From positions 1 to 7,342 of the forward strand of contig SLMC01000249.1 in assembly GCA_007133745.1 (NCBI GenBank): a stretch of 7,342 nucleotides of DNA, written 5' to 3'. Each line of letters starts with the position of its first letter. Position 1 is the stretch's first letter. The notes below the pieces were generated by a model, which did not search any database, was not told where the DNA came from, and saw nothing but the letters and a program-made list of their open reading frames with translations. A program made the translations under genes and the position numbers. Positions 7,258 through 7,342 of this stretch are shown here, piece by piece. This stretch comes from Kiritimatiellia bacterium (GTDB taxonomy: Bacteria; Verrucomicrobiota; Kiritimatiellia; UBA8416; SLMC01).

Positions 7258-7342
7258 TCAAGACAACATAATTTGACCGCCGGTGACCGGTATAGCCTGA
7301 CCGGTTTCGTATTGCTGCTCGATCAGATAAAGCACGGCCTTC
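7258..7342 (-). CDS. Short-chain dehydrogenase, C-terminal end only (sorbitol-6-phosphate-dehydrogenase-like)
   Basis: Only the last 27 codons and the TGA stop (7258-7260) are in the window; the gene continues past 7342. The peptide KAVLYLIEQQYETGQAIPVT plus GGQIMLS is the classic end of the SDR (classical short-chain dehydrogenase/reductase) fold, where TGQ..xVTGG lies next to the cofactor and subunit interface. The VTGGQ(I/V)M ending, as recalled, matches sorbitol-6-phosphate 2-dehydrogenase (SrlD/SorD) better than the more usual VDGG of many SDRs. It ends 15 bp before the long medium-chain dehydrogenase, so the two are co-transcribed. A role in oxidising a polyol or polyol phosphate is likely but cannot be proven from this fragment. 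Confidence 0.75.
   Translation of the reverse strand, partial: KAVLYLIEQQYETGQAIPVTGGQIMLS

Noticed and set aside
1..7342. tRNA, rRNA, CRISPR array, insertion sequence or phage genes
   Set aside because: No cloverleaf-like conserved arms, regularly spaced long repeats, transposase motifs or terminal inverted repeats were seen on either strand.

Overview
The window reads as a chromosomal segment of a GC-rich (roughly 60% by eye) Gram-negative bacterium. All recognisable genes lie on the minus strand, so transcription runs from high to low coordinates. The lipopolysaccharide-export permease shows an outer membrane. The short degenerate purine/pyrimidine-rich tandem repeats between genes, and a deoxy-sugar kinase beside unusual dehydrogenases, would fit the Verrucomicrobia/Kiritimatiellae/Lentisphaerae group. 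That placement is an inference from style and gene content; no marker gene is present to prove it.

Right part (7342 to 4139), carbohydrate cassette: the last 27 residues of a short-chain dehydrogenase with a sorbitol-6-phosphate-dehydrogenase-like C-terminus, then an unusually long zinc-type medium-chain dehydrogenase, then a rhamnulokinase (RhaB). Spacings are 15 bp and a 4-bp ATGA overlap, so this is one tightly coupled operon whose 5' part lies outside the window. The kinase would make a ketose 1-phosphate. The SDR and MDR enzymes resemble the pair that handles sorbose 1-phosphate and glucitol 6-phosphate in enteric bacteria.

Middle and left part (4138 to 183), SAM-cycle operon: a good sigma-70-type promoter sits just after rhaB and drives metK (S-adenosylmethionine synthetase), followed 46 bp later by ahcY (adenosylhomocysteinase) and 118 bp later by an LptF/LptG-family permease. 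MetK makes SAM. AhcY removes the S-adenosylhomocysteine left by methyltransferases, so the two genes form most of the activated methyl cycle. The Lpt permease may be read through from them or transcribed separately.

Left end (1 to 182) is non-coding: short degenerate tandem repeats of 8-9 bp, a small hairpin and a 10-bp palindrome. I found no RNA gene, CRISPR array, insertion sequence or phage gene. The most unusual object is the medium-chain dehydrogenase, which seems to carry two consecutive nucleotide-binding-type domains, the first without its glycine motif. I see no clearly new multi-gene system; most of the window is ordinary metabolism.
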